Shown one piece after another: positions 36,252 through 45,350 of a stretch of 64,000 bases of DNA (position 1 is the first letter of the stretch; every line of letters starts with the position of its first letter). A model generated the notes under the pieces. It made no database searches. It was not told the origin of the DNA and saw only the letters and a program-made list of their open reading frames with translations. Source of the stretch: Akkermansia muciniphila (GTDB lineage: Bacteria; Verrucomicrobiota; Verrucomicrobiia; Verrucomicrobiales; Akkermansiaceae); assembly GCF_040616545.1 (NCBI RefSeq), contig NZ_CP156688.1, forward strand, positions 434,001 through 498,000, given 5' to 3'. The translations under genes and the position numbers were made by a program.

Positions 36252-37774
36252 GGTTTTTGAATTCCCAGCCTGTGCATCTTATAATGGAGCACCCGTGGGG
36301 AGACGCCCAGTTCCCGCGCCGCCGCAGACATGTTGCCCGGCGAGCGTTTCAGCGCGGCGACGATCAGCTCCCGCTCAAAGGAGTCCACCATGGTGGGCAA
36401 ATCCGCATGGTCCTCCCCGTCACGGGCATGCGGGGCTTCATTGCTGGGCATTTGCAGGGAGGCGGGCAGGTTGTAGCCGTAAATGCAGTCCTCCTGCGCC
36501 GTGATGACGGCACGCTCCATGCAGTTTTCCAGCTCCCGCACATTGCCGGGCCAGTGGTAGGCCATGAGCATGTTGATGGCGGGGGTGGACAGCCGCTTGA
36601 TGTCCTTCCCGTATTTCAGGTTGAACTTGGAAAGGAAGTGCTCCGCCAGCAGCATGATGTCCCCCTTGCGCTTGGCGAGGTCCGGCATGACGATGGGGAA
36701 GATGTTCAGGCGGTAGTACAGGTCTTCCCGGAATTTGTTCTCCGCCATTAGCTCTTCCAGATTGCGGCTGGTGGCGGCAATGAAACGCACGTCGGAATGA
36801 AGCTCCCGGTTGCTCCCCACGCGGGAAAACGTTTTTTCCTGGAGGAAGCGCAGCAGCTTCACCTGCATCTGAAGGCTCAAGTCCCCGATTTCATCCAGAA
36901 ACAGGGTTCCTCCGTCCGCCGCCTCCGCCCGGCCGATGCGGCGTGCGGTAGCTCCGGTGAAAGAGCCCTTTTCATGGCCGAACAGCTCGCTCTCCAGCAG
37001 GTTCTCCGGCATGGCCGCACAGTTCAGCGTGACCAGGGGCTTGTCCTTCCTGCCGCTCAGGTTCACCACGGCGCGGGCCACCAGCTCCTTCCCCGTTCCG
37101 GAACTTCCCCGGATCAGCACTGTGGCGTCGCTGGGCGCCACCTGGCGGATCTGTTCATAAACCTGGAGCATGGGGCGGCAGTTGCCGATCAGCTCTCCCG
37201 GATTGGTGGTTAAAAGCTGGCGCAGTTTCTCGTTTTCCGCCATCAGGGCCGCCCGTTCCTCACGCGCCTGAAGGCTGGCCGCCAGCGCGTCCCCCACAAT
37301 GTTGCCCACAATTTCCAGCAGCTTCTGGTCCCGCTCCAGATCAGTGTTCCGGTCCACGGGGCGGTCAATGCTCAGGGTGCCGATCACCTGCTGCAAATGA
37401 ATAATGGGCACGCAGATGAACGCCACTTTTTCCCCGCTCTTGCGCGTGCGGGTGCGGTTCAGGAATCTGGAATCCTGTGAAATGTCTTCAATCACATGGG
37501 GAAGCCCCGTTTCAGCCACATGGCCCGTAATCCCCTCCCCCACGCGGTAATGGCCGCGTTTCATCTCCTGCTCGTCCAGCCCGTGGGACGCTTCAATCAT
37601 CAGATCATTCCCGCGGCGGATGGTGAAGGTGCCGCGCAACATTTTCATGCGGCGGTAAAGAACGTCCAGGATATGCTGCAGCAGAGCCGTGCCATTGCGT
37701 TCATTGACGATGGCGGAGCTGATTTCCCGCAGCACGACCATTTCCAAATCAGGGGACTTGTTTATTCCATTCAT
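36248..37774 (-). CDS. Sigma-54-dependent activator with GAF domain (NifA-like)
   Basis: A 508-residue bacterial enhancer-binding protein. An N-terminal GAF sensory domain (about 15-165) is followed by the AAA+ domain: GNCRPMLQVYEQI, Walker A IRGSSGTGKE, the sigma-54 contact loop GSFTGA, Walker B GGTLFLDEIGDL, and the arginine-rich FREDLYYRLNIFPI. A C-terminal Fis-type helix-turn-helix ends the protein (MSAAARELGVSPRVLHYKMHRLGI). There is no receiver domain, so it is probably controlled by a ligand or protein on the GAF domain, as in NifA, rather than by phosphorylation. Perfect sigma-54 promoters at gltB and glnN in this window are plausible targets. The stop is coupled to the squalene synthase gene. 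Confidence 0.93.
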   Translation of the reverse strand: MNGINKSPDLEMVVLREISSAIVNERNGTALLQHILDVLYRRMKMLRGTFTIRRGNDLMIEASHGLDEQEMKRGHYRVGEGITGHVAETGLPHVIEDISQDSRFLNRTRTRKSGEKVAFICVPIIHLQQVIGTLSIDRPVDRNTDLERDQKLLEIVGNIVGDALAASLQAREERAALMAENEKLRQLLTTNPGELIGNCRPMLQVYEQIRQVAPSDATVLIRGSSGTGKELVARAVVNLSGRKDKPLVTLNCAAMPENLLESELFGHEKGSFTGATARRIGRAEAADGGTLFLDEIGDLSLQMQVKLLRFLQEKTFSRVGSNRELHSDVRFIAATSRNLEELMAENKFREDLYYRLNIFPIVMPDLAKRKGDIMLLAEHFLSKFNLKYGKDIKRLSTPAINMLMAYHWPGNVRELENCMERAVITAQEDCIYGYNLPASLQMPSNEAPHARDGEDHADLPTMVDSFERELIVAALKRSPGNMSAAARELGVSPRVLHYKMHRLGIQKP

Positions 37775-37932
37775 GCAATCAGGGGCTGGGCGAATAGTAA
37801 CCGTACGGCCTTGCCAGACCAACTACTTTTTCCTGCACCGGGACGACGGAGCACGGAAGGAGGGCAAGGAAAATGCGGATAACATCTTATCAATGAAGGA
37901 TGATGTTGTTATAAATGAAGTTGAAAAGAGGG

Positions 37933-37946
37933 TTACAAAATTGTAA
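37933..37946. promoter_or_regulatory. TTAC-N6-GTAA palindrome upstream of the sigma-54 activator
   Basis: TTACAAAATTGTAA, a perfect 14-bp palindrome, 159 bp upstream of the activator start. It has the same half-sites and spacing as the two palindromes between gltB and glnN, so it may be a binding site for autoregulation. I found no convincing -24/-12 promoter between it and the gene. Confidence 0.4.
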
Positions 37947-37971
37947 TGCACGGGCCTTTCACCGTCCTGTT

Positions 37972-39762
37972 TCACATGTCCACGCCTCCGCCGGACTCCC
38001 TTTTCATCATTTCCGTAATGACCTGGAACAACGCATTGCGGTACAGCACGCCGTCCAGCTTCCCGGTTTTTTTCCAGACCACGGGAAAGGCCTCCAGATG
38101 GGTCTGCTCAAACAACTTGAGGGCGTCCGTCAAATGAGTGGCCGCGTCCAGAACCGGAGATCCGGGACGGACCAGCTCCCCGGCGGTGGGAGGCGGCCCC
38201 TTCCCCTTTTCCTCCATCTTCCTGCGGACAGACAGAAAATCATCCGGATAAATGGCGCCTTCATACGTTCCGTCCTTCTTCACCACAAAGATCAGGTCTC
38301 CCGGATTCCGCAGCATCAGGGCGGAAACATCGTCCAGGGGGGCGTCCGGCGCCACCTGGGGCACCACATGGCGCGCCAGGTCATGCACATCCACCTGGAC
38401 CATGGGCAGGCTGACCACGGAAGCCGGGCTGCCGGACAGGCTGGCGGCGTACATGGACCGCGCGCGAATCAGCCGCCCCGTGCCGTAGGCGCTCACCACG
38501 CCAATCAGCAGGGGATAAATCATTTCCCCGCTCATGGAAAACTCCACCACCATCACCAGGGCCGTCAGGGGGGCCTGGGCCGCCACGGCAAAAAAGGCGG
38601 CCATCCCCACCATGGCATACGCCACGGTATGGTTCCCCTCCATGCCAAAGGCCGTCAGAACGGTACTGAAAATAAACCCGACCATGCTCCCTACGTACAA
38701 GGTGGGCGTCATGGCGCCCCCTACCGTTCCGCACCCGAACACCACCGCCACGGCGGACACCTTCACCAGAAGCAGAATGAACGCCTGCTGCGTGCTGTAA
38801 TCCTCATTCACCAGCCCGGTAATCAGGGCCTGCCCGTTGCCCACCACCTCCGGATAGAAAACCGCAAACACGCCTACCACCAGTCCGGCGCCCATCAGGC
38901 GCAGCGGCAGAAAGGCCTGGCGCCCGTTCAGGTACCTGGTGGCCACATCCAGCAGGCTCACCCATCCCCTGGCCGCTATGGCGGCCACCACCCCCAGCCC
39001 AATGCACCAGAGGGACTCTGAAAATACGGCAAAACTTTCAAACGATGAACTGTACAGCGGAGAAGGGTCCCCCAGCATGTGAAGCATCACGAACCCGGTG
39101 CAGGAGGCAATCAGGAGAGGCGCCAGAATGTCCATGCTCACGGTGCCGATGATAATTTCACTCACAAACAGGCAGCCGGCAAAGGGGGCGTGGAACGCCG
39201 TCGTGAACCCGGCGGCCGCGCCGCAGCCCACCAGCAGCCTGAGCCGCGGGATGGACACATGCAGCCGCTGGCCCACCGCGGACGCAATCAGGGCGGAGGA
39301 CTGGATAATGGGCCCTTCCTTGCCGATGGCCGCGCCGGATGCGATGCTCCATGCCGCGGAAAACACCCTCAGGGCGGAGGCCCGGAATTTGATCAGCCCG
39401 TTTCCGATGGACATGGCCTCCATGTATTCCGTAGCCTGCCCCGGCATCCTCCTTTTCAGGAACAGCAAAATGCAGCCGGCCACCAGGCCGCCCACCACCG
39501 GAACAAACATGCGCCATTCCGGCTCCACCTGGGAAAAGGTGCCCACGCGGGAGTCCGACCAGATGCCCGTGAGAATCCACTGGATAACCTCCACCGTCCA
39601 CTCAAAAAACAGGGACATGCTGGCGCCAACGATTCCTACGATGACGGCCAAAACATAGGTAACCTGCCTTTCTCCCACCTTCCAGTGATGAAACAGCTTT
39701 AGAATCCACCCGTACCAAACGGAATCGGACGGCTTCTGAGGCGCGGGAGATGGAGAATTCAT
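37972..39762 (-). CDS. ClC-family chloride channel/transporter with CBS domains
   Basis: A 596-residue membrane protein. The ClC selectivity segment SGAAIGKEGPIIQ contains the gating Glu. A second conserved segment FHAPFAGCLFVSEII and the GCGTVGGAMTPTLYVGSM helix follow. A cytoplasmic pair of CBS domains occupies about residues 430-590 (VAPDAPLDDVSALMLRNPGDLIFVV and HLTDALKLFEQTHLEAFPVV). In the FHAPFAGCLF segment the position equivalent to the proton-pathway Glu203 of the E. coli exchanger is Ile, as in ClC channels. It may therefore be an uncoupled chloride channel. The ATG at 39762 is used. The frame is open to a TTG two codons earlier. Confidence 0.92.
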   Translation of the reverse strand: MNSPSPAPQKPSDSVWYGWILKLFHHWKVGERQVTYVLAVIVGIVGASMSLFFEWTVEVIQWILTGIWSDSRVGTFSQVEPEWRMFVPVVGGLVAGCILLFLKRRMPGQATEYMEAMSIGNGLIKFRASALRVFSAAWSIASGAAIGKEGPIIQSSALIASAVGQRLHVSIPRLRLLVGCGAAAGFTTAFHAPFAGCLFVSEIIIGTVSMDILAPLLIASCTGFVMLHMLGDPSPLYSSSFESFAVFSESLWCIGLGVVAAIAARGWVSLLDVATRYLNGRQAFLPLRLMGAGLVVGVFAVFYPEVVGNGQALITGLVNEDYSTQQAFILLLVKVSAVAVVFGCGTVGGAMTPTLYVGSMVGFIFSTVLTAFGMEGNHTVAYAMVGMAAFFAVAAQAPLTALVMVVEFSMSGEMIYPLLIGVVSAYGTGRLIRARSMYAASLSGSPASVVSLPMVQVDVHDLARHVVPQVAPDAPLDDVSALMLRNPGDLIFVVKKDGTYEGAIYPDDFLSVRRKMEEKGKGPPPTAGELVRPGSPVLDAATHLTDALKLFEQTHLEAFPVVWKKTGKLDGVLYRNALFQVITEMMKRESGGGVDM

Positions 39763-39948
39763 GGGCAAAGCGGCAATATTATTTCATTGTGACAAAAAAA
39801 CGCCTCCGGATGTTCGATGCCGCAGAAAATACCTGGCCGCCCCCGTTATTCCGCCAGCAAAAACTGCGCCGGAAATTCTCCCGCACTTTCAAAGGGCTTG
39901 CACCGCGCCTGAAACCTGCTACACCGGAAGTTCCCCCGCCCCGCACCC

Positions 39949-40548
39949 ATGTCCACCTGCACACAGCGCCCCGCACGCCGGGTATCTCCGCGCCTCCGGG
40001 CGCTCACGCTCCTGCTGGCTGCCTGCGTTATCCTGGGCAGCCAGATGCATGGCGGCAGGCATGCGGCCTCCGGCTGGCCCACGGAACGTGAAGTGCTCTC
40101 CGGCGATTCCATCTTCGGGCAGCCGGGAGATACCGGGTCCCTGGTCACTATTACCCTGCCCTATCCCCTGCGGCCCTCCTGGTCTCCGGATACGGAACTC
40201 ACTTCCATTACCTGCCACCGTTTGATAGCCGCTCCCCTCACCAGGATTTTCCAGCGGACGCTGGAGCATTACGGCCTGGACCGCATCCGGGAACTGCGGC
40301 TGGATATTTACGGCGGCTGCTTCAACAACCGCCCCATCCGCGGAGGCAGCCGCCCGTCCCTGCACGCCTGGGGCATAGCCGTGGACCTGGACCCGGAGCG
40401 CAACACCCTGTACATGAACGCGCCGGAAGCCGCTTTTTCAGGACCGGAATATGACGCCTTCTGGTCCATCGTGGAAAAGGAGGGGGCTTTTTCCCTGGGC
40501 AGGGAACGCAATTACGACTGGATGCACTTCCAGTTCGCCCGTCCGTGA
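39949..40548 (+). CDS. M15-family D,D- or L,D-peptidase
   Basis: A 199-residue exported peptidase. A basic N-terminus with a hydrophobic helix (LRALTLLLAACVILGS) leads to a VanY/endolysin-like catalytic domain. The zinc ligands appear complete: His139 and Asp146 in RPSLHAWGIAVDLDP, and His193 in DWMHFQF. M15 enzymes trim the peptide stems of peptidoglycan. The start at 39949 lies near the basic N-terminus. The 3' end converges on an outer-membrane-like gene 27 bp away. Confidence 0.88.
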   Translation: MSTCTQRPARRVSPRLRALTLLLAACVILGSQMHGGRHAASGWPTEREVLSGDSIFGQPGDTGSLVTITLPYPLRPSWSPDTELTSITCHRLIAAPLTRIFQRTLEHYGLDRIRELRLDIYGGCFNNRPIRGGSRPSLHAWGIAVDLDPERNTLYMNAPEAAFSGPEYDAFWSIVEKEGAFSLGRERNYDWMHFQFARP

Positions 40549-40575
40549 CCGGCCTGCGCCGGAGCACACGGTATC

Positions 40576-41364
40576 CTAGAACGTATATTTCAGGTTGATT
40601 CCGTAATAAAAATCGTTCCCCAGACCGCTCTGTTTCACCACGGTCAGCGCCTGGCTGTAATTGGTGAAAAGCTCCACGGTCAGCCGGGAAGTGGCGCGGA
40701 AGGTAAAGCTCAGGTTGTAATCCAGGGCGTTGGACCCGTGATGCACCACCGGTCCCACGTACCCCCCGTTGTAACCGTACCTCACCACCGCGTCCACCCG
40801 TACGCAATCCGCTATCTCCTCATGCATGCCAGCAAATACGGCGTAATAACCGCGGAACGTATGATTGTTGTACTGCCAGTACAGGTCCGTACCGCCAAAC
40901 CAGCGGCTGGAAAAATGGTAGGTGCTCTTCAGGCCGGGGCGCGGAATGCCCTTGTCCCCCGGAAAAACAAAGCTGTGCTCATACCACGGCATGATCGTCC
41001 AGTTCCCTATTTCCTTGATGTAATCCAGCCTGTACTTCAATTCCGCATGGTTCTGGTGGTCCGTGGAAACGCCGTACCATATCTTCCCCACCCACTCCTT
41101 GTATTGTATTTCGGGAACAAAGGAGCAGAGGGAACCGTCCCACAGGTCAATGCCTTCGCACTCATACTTGCTGGCCCACCCCGTCTGGAAGCGCAGATAA
41201 ACCCGGTCATCCGTGGGACCGGCCAGGGAAAGGGGGTGCGGGCACGCCGTCTTCAGGTAGTAGGACTGGTCCCGGCAACCCCCGTCAGAGCCCCGGGCGC
41301 CGGAGCATGACAGCACGCCCGTGCAGGCCGCCAGCAATAATTGCGTTACGGTTTTCGTGTTCAT
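40576..41364 (-). CDS. Probable outer-membrane beta-barrel protein
   Basis: A 262-residue exported protein. The signal MNTKTVTQLLLAACTGVLSC could be either a lipoprotein (LSC) or an ordinary signal. The mature part is rich in Tyr, Trp and Gly with alternating hydrophobic strands (VYLRFQTGWASKYECEG, WTIMPWYEHSFVFPG, GYYAVFAGM, LTVELFTNYSQA). It ends in the aromatic C-terminal strand YGINLKYTF, typical of BAM-inserted barrels. No close family recognised. Confidence 0.7.
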   Translation of the reverse strand: MNTKTVTQLLLAACTGVLSCSGARGSDGGCRDQSYYLKTACPHPLSLAGPTDDRVYLRFQTGWASKYECEGIDLWDGSLCSFVPEIQYKEWVGKIWYGVSTDHQNHAELKYRLDYIKEIGNWTIMPWYEHSFVFPGDKGIPRPGLKSTYHFSSRWFGGTDLYWQYNNHTFRGYYAVFAGMHEEIADCVRVDAVVRYGYNGGYVGPVVHHGSNALDYNLSFTFRATSRLTVELFTNYSQALTVVKQSGLGNDFYYGINLKYTF

Positions 41365-41799
41365 ATGATTACATGGTTGGACAGGCGATTCCTGAAACAG
41401 TGCATCCTTTTACACAGTGCCTCATTCCGTTTTTAACTGCAAGCGGCCATTCGCCCGCATCCGGATAAAATGCCTTCCAAGGTAAGACCAATATTGGAAA
41501 AACAACATTCAGTACCGAGTGCCAAAAAAACAAATTCCCCGGAAAGATTGTGTCAGCAGCCTCCGCAACTATTATTCCGCACATGAAGCCGCTCATTTCC
41601 GTCCGCATCTTATCCGCCTGACGGGCGAATGCGTCTTTTCCCGGCGCCGCGTCAAACCGGTTTTCCCCCCGTCCAAAAAGGCGCCGGAGGCCGTTACCGG
41701 GCCCCCGGCGCCTGAATGACCGGAATCAATCCGCCGGCGTTTCCTTCCACCGCGCCTGCGCCATATCTTCACAACCGCGGGGAAGGAACCAGGCGCGGA
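41365..41799. other. Intergenic region with one terminator
   Basis: About 435 bp between the outer-membrane-like gene and the end of the small secreted protein gene, both on the minus strand. Apart from the hairpin at 41675-41713 I find no convincing gene. The short open frames here have no signal, motif or codon pattern. Confidence 0.5.
41675..41713 (-). terminator. Rho-independent terminator after the first propeller module
   Basis: AGGCGCCGG (41679-41687) pairs with CCGGCGCCT (41705-41713), with further GC pairing inside the loop. AAAAA at 41675-41679 gives the T-tract on the minus strand, about 90 bp past the stop of the 41800-42327 gene. Confidence 0.75.
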
Positions 41800-42327
41800 T
41801 CACATTTCAGCCATCATCTTTTCCACGTACTGGAAGAAGATGCTTCCATCCTCTCCGCTGACGCCGTAGTCCTTTGTATCCTCAATATTCGCATTCTTGA
41901 TGCGGGTGACGATATAAACCCTGGAAAAAATAATTCCCCATTGTCCATATTTGCTGGAATCAAACCAGACGTGGTGATTATAGGGGGACTGGAAATAGAT
42001 GGTCCCCCCGTCGTCCGGATCGGAAATGTCCCCGCAGTATTTGACCACAATGCGGTCGATGCCCTTGTAGCACCATTCCCGTCCGCATTTCGGATCTTTG
42101 GAGAGCCTGGTGGACATGGTGATGGTGGCATCCGTAATATTGAAGGACAATCTATCCTCATCGTGGTACATGACCCCTTTTTGAGGCAGGGTCACCTCAT
42201 TCTTGATGGAAACCCCGTCATAAATAAGGCGGCCTCCTTTCCATTCCGTTTCCGGCGGCGCTATTTCCCCCTTCAGGAAGCAGGTCCCTGAGAGAGAAAC
42301 CATGATGGCACAGATAATTTTGTTCAT
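41800..42327 (-). CDS. Small secreted protein of the duplicated propeller module, copy 1
   Basis: A 175-residue protein with a signal peptide (MNKIICAIMVSLSGTCFLKGE). The mature part contains the shared text YDGVSIKNEVTLPQKGV, FNITDATITMSTRLSKDP, a central YKGIDRIVVKYCGDIS, and WFDSSKYGQWGIIFSRVYIV ending in DYGVSGEDGS. All of these have counterparts in the paralogue at 48136-48642, about 35 percent identical by eye. Family unknown. The ATG overlaps the TGA of the large propeller gene, so the two are translated as a unit. Confidence 0.75.
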   Translation of the reverse strand: MNKIICAIMVSLSGTCFLKGEIAPPETEWKGGRLIYDGVSIKNEVTLPQKGVMYHDEDRLSFNITDATITMSTRLSKDPKCGREWCYKGIDRIVVKYCGDISDPDDGGTIYFQSPYNHHVWFDSSKYGQWGIIFSRVYIVTRIKNANIEDTKDYGVSGEDGSIFFQYVEKMMAEM

Positions 42328-44903
42328 CGTTGTTTATTGGTTTGTTGTTTCAATAATTCCTTTTTAAGGAATTCCTTCATTTCCTGAACGGATTTTTCAG
42401 GAGGGGTCTTCGCATCGTCCCGGTACTGCCGCCAGTCAATGTGCAGCTTGGCCATGAGGCGCAGTTCCCTGAGCGAGAAAGGAACGGTGCCCGGAGCATG
42501 CGGCATGAAGTCCCGGGACCGGTTGCCGATGTAATAAATCTGGCTCTGGTCCCAGGAGCGCTTCATGGTTTCATCAAAGGAGGCCTGCACGCGCTCGTCA
42601 GTAACTCTGGCTTCCCACTGGAGGATATCCGCCAGGCAGCCGTCTTGCGCCCGTTTTTCCCACCCCTGGCGCCACAGGGCCAGAATGTACCGGTTCTGAA
42701 GGCTGCACGCCGCCGGCGTCAGGTACTTCCTGGTATATTGCAGCTCGTACAGGGGTTTGCACACGGCTTTTTCCTTTTCTCCCAGGGTGGACGCCCCCAC
42801 CCTCTCCGGAGTGGGAACAATGCCCGCCAACTGACCGTCCACGTAATAGGGCAGTTCCTTCGGAAGGCGGATTTCCCACGGGATTTTTTCATTCACGAAC
42901 ACGCCGTTTAAAATGGTATTGAAGGAACCATTCCTGCAAACATGGAACAGGTAGATGCCTCCTTTCCTGCACATGAACCTCTTGTAAACCCCGGACCCCG
43001 CAAACCTGGAAACGCGGGTGCGGGCTTCCACCGGAAGCGCCTGCCACTGCTCCATGGCGGCGGCAAGGGCGTTCCCGTTTTTGGTTTTCTCCCCTATCTC
43101 AAGGTCCCCCTGGTTGTTGAACTGGAGCACCAGGGAGGAGGTGGAGGGATGCCTTCTGGCCTCCACAATGTAATCCCGCCTGGATTCATTCTGAAGATAT
43201 CCGTTGGGATTGTAGAAATACAGGGCTATTTCATGGACGCCTTCCGGCACTTCCACAATGACCCAGATGCCGGGACCGTCCACAAAAGAGGGGTACACCT
43301 CGCCATGGTCGTCCCACTCCGCCTCCGTCCGTATGGAGTCCGTAGGATCGAAAAGGACATTCCGGTTGCCTTCCACCTTGATGCTCTCCACCCACCAGCG
43401 CAGGGCATCCCCCTTGTTGCGGTTGAGCCCCATCACTCCCTGGATCCAGTAAGAAGATAAAGCCCCCTGGTATCCGGGCATTCCAGGAACGGAAGAAAGA
43501 GTGCGGTAAGATACGGTCTTTGCCTCAAACTCGGAATTGCCCATGGGGGCATTCGTGGCGCACAGCGTGGCGCGCGTCAGGCCGTACTTTCCGCACCAGT
43601 CTCCCTTGGTGGACCAGTCCTCCCCACGGAACACGATGCTCTTCCCGGCATGCGCATCCGCGCCAAGCTTTTCCAGCCTTTTCAGGACTGCGGCAGGGTC
43701 TTCCATCCGCGCCGGGGATGGGAAAGCGATCTCATCATCCTGCTGCTTCCTGTCCAGCTTACAGGACAGGGCCCCTTTTTTCAGGCTGACAAAGCCGCGC
43801 CCATACGTTCCGGCCCAGGCGCTTCCATCCCCCAGGACCAGCAGGGAAGACACATCCACGTTTTCCAGCCCCTTCCTGATTCTCTGCCGCACCGTCATCG
43901 TTCCCGCATCCAGCACATCCACTCCCGCCGTCCGGTAGCCCACGTAAATATCCGTTCCGTTCCGGAGGACGAAAGAAACGAAGTCCTCCGACAGCATTTT
44001 GGAATTCCCATCTCCCGGAACAGCGGTTTTCCGCGCCGAGGAGCCATAAATGCCCATGTTCTTCCGCGCATAATCCTTCCCCCTCATATAACGCCAGGAA
44101 CTGATTCCATTGCTGTACGCCAGGCCGGAGCACGTTCCCACCAGCACCTGGTCTTTTTCCGTACAGGCCAGAACGTTGCAGGCGTTAGAGGGCAGCCCGT
44201 CCCCATACGGCTGGTACGGCTGGCGCGCAAACTGCCTCCCGTCCCAGTACCACGGGGCCTGCACGTTCTTCCACTGCATGTACCCCGATTTGCGCGGCGA
44301 GTACGAGATGCCGCCAACTGCATAGGCCAGCCACAGATTCCCTTTGGAATCAAAAGCCGCGGAAGCCGCCTGGTCCTCCACCAGCCCCGTGGACCGGTCC
44401 AGCGTCTTCCAGGAATCGTTTCCCGGATCATAGATGGAGACGCCGCCGGACGTGGCCACCGCCACCTCGCCGGAAACGGGAGAGGCGGCCACCGCGTAAA
44501 CATGTTCCCCGTTCAGGGCATTGCTGCGGTCATACATCTTCCACTCCCTTCCGTTGAAGACGGCCACGCCGCTGTCGTCCGTCCCCACCCAGATGCGGCC
44601 GGCCTTGTCCTCCGCAATGCAGGTGAAATTCTTCCCTTTGGGAAAGCCGGAATAATAATCCATATTGAGCCAGGATTTTTCATAGGCCCGGTCCCCTACC
44701 TGGAGACGGTAAACGCTCTCCTTCTCTCCCACAGCCCAGACAGTTCCGTCCCGCGCCACCAGGGTACCCCGGATAAAGCGGACCGGGCACTCAGGCAGTT
44801 GTTCCGGCACCTGGATGGAAACTACTTCCCCTGCAGACCATGAACCCAGCAATGGGAGGGCCAACATGACCGTTCTTATGAAATGTTTGAATTTAATTAA
44901 CAT
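42324..44903 (-). CDS. Large secreted beta-propeller protein, copy 1
   Basis: An 859-residue secreted protein. A signal helix (TVMLALPLLGSWSAGE) is followed by a propeller of Reg_prop-like blades (about 25-370) with recurring endings such as RIWVGTDDSGVAVFNGREWKMYD, VAVATSGGVSIYDPG, LWLAYAVGGISY, VLVGTCSGLAYS and AWAGTYGRGFVSL. The C-terminal half (about 400-859) has a domain with ED-WSTKGDWCGKYG, an EWDDHGEVYPSFVDG segment, and Trp/Tyr-rich text that may bind glycans, plus a long helical tail. There is no kinase or other catalytic motif. The first 430 residues are nearly identical to the paralogue at 48639. The ATG at 44903 is used. A TTG at 44909 has better spacing to AGGA upstream. Confidence 0.82.
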   Translation of the reverse strand: MLIKFKHFIRTVMLALPLLGSWSAGEVVSIQVPEQLPECPVRFIRGTLVARDGTVWAVGEKESVYRLQVGDRAYEKSWLNMDYYSGFPKGKNFTCIAEDKAGRIWVGTDDSGVAVFNGREWKMYDRSNALNGEHVYAVAASPVSGEVAVATSGGVSIYDPGNDSWKTLDRSTGLVEDQAASAAFDSKGNLWLAYAVGGISYSPRKSGYMQWKNVQAPWYWDGRQFARQPYQPYGDGLPSNACNVLACTEKDQVLVGTCSGLAYSNGISSWRYMRGKDYARKNMGIYGSSARKTAVPGDGNSKMLSEDFVSFVLRNGTDIYVGYRTAGVDVLDAGTMTVRQRIRKGLENVDVSSLLVLGDGSAWAGTYGRGFVSLKKGALSCKLDRKQQDDEIAFPSPARMEDPAAVLKRLEKLGADAHAGKSIVFRGEDWSTKGDWCGKYGLTRATLCATNAPMGNSEFEAKTVSYRTLSSVPGMPGYQGALSSYWIQGVMGLNRNKGDALRWWVESIKVEGNRNVLFDPTDSIRTEAEWDDHGEVYPSFVDGPGIWVIVEVPEGVHEIALYFYNPNGYLQNESRRDYIVEARRHPSTSSLVLQFNNQGDLEIGEKTKNGNALAAAMEQWQALPVEARTRVSRFAGSGVYKRFMCRKGGIYLFHVCRNGSFNTILNGVFVNEKIPWEIRLPKELPYYVDGQLAGIVPTPERVGASTLGEKEKAVCKPLYELQYTRKYLTPAACSLQNRYILALWRQGWEKRAQDGCLADILQWEARVTDERVQASFDETMKRSWDQSQIYYIGNRSRDFMPHAPGTVPFSLRELRLMAKLHIDWRQYRDDAKTPPEKSVQEMKEFLKKELLKQQTNKQR
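43541..44819 (-). repeat. Long near-identical direct repeat, copy 1 (N-terminal propeller coding region)
   Basis: Matches 49841-51119 with a constant offset of 6300 bp. Within it, 43987-44771 (785 bp) has no difference from 50287-51071. Single mismatches bound this block at 43986 and 44772. Outside the repeat the two genes diverge quickly. Confidence 0.95.
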
Positions 44904-44930
44904 AACCAATTATTTCCTGATTATTATGTG

Positions 44931-44959
44931 AGAATATTATCGCATTTTACCGACGTCAA
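44931..44959 (-). promoter_or_regulatory. Probable sigma-70 promoter of propeller gene copy 1
   Basis: On the minus strand, TTGACG (44954-44959), a 17-bp spacer and TATTCT (44931-44936). The promoter of the paralogue has the same GGTTGAC start. AGGA lies between it and the start codon. Confidence 0.5.
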
Positions 44960-45350
44960 CCCATTTTCAATTTATTCGCAATTTTATCCAATGAAAAATA
45001 GGCACAATCCGTTTAGAGTAAGATACATAAATCATTTAATATATGTTAGTTATATAGATTATTTGGGTTTTGGAAAAGCCCCCGGAGAGTCCCTGTCATA
45101 CCCGGACAGAAAAAATGAGGGCACCCAGTTTAAAAGCGTCGGCCAAACGCTTTTTCCACAATGCAAATCCTGTTTAAATCTTTCCTCTACTCTCGTAAGC
45201 ATCGGATTCCGAATCCGTTGCAGGGCATCCGGCGCATGAAAATAAAGACGTTCAAATAGTTATGATTCAAATTATTTTACCGTTGATCTCCCTTCATCCA
45301 AATTTTCCAAATCCAAATTCCGCTAACACGTTTTAACCCAAACTTTCCTG
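44960..45350. other. AT-rich divergent control region between propeller copy 1 and the PEP-CTERM gene
   Basis: Most of the 545-bp gap between the divergent genes. It is strongly AT-rich in its left part and holds a 15-bp palindrome at 45203-45217. A second palindrome lies just beyond, in the PEP-CTERM promoter. No convincing coding frame was seen. Confidence 0.55.
45203..45217. promoter_or_regulatory. Palindromic operator-like site, copy 1
   Basis: CGGATTCCGAATCCG, a perfect odd-centred palindrome. Flanking GCA and TGC extend the symmetry. It differs at one base from the site at 45358-45372, 155 bp away. Confidence 0.55.

Noticed and set aside
37790-37830. A possible sigma-54 promoter (TGGCAAGG...) before the activator gene
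   Set aside because: The -12 GC is not at the required spacing, so it does not meet the -24/-12 rule.
41369-41608. A 79-codon minus-strand frame between the outer-membrane-like gene and propeller module 1
   Set aside because: Only a hydrophobic patch, no start signal and no conservation that can be judged. More likely non-coding.
44928-45239. A 103-codon frame in the AT-rich gap upstream of the PEP-CTERM gene
   Set aside because: It overlaps the promoter of propeller copy 1 and one palindrome, and has no signal peptide, motif or coding bias.
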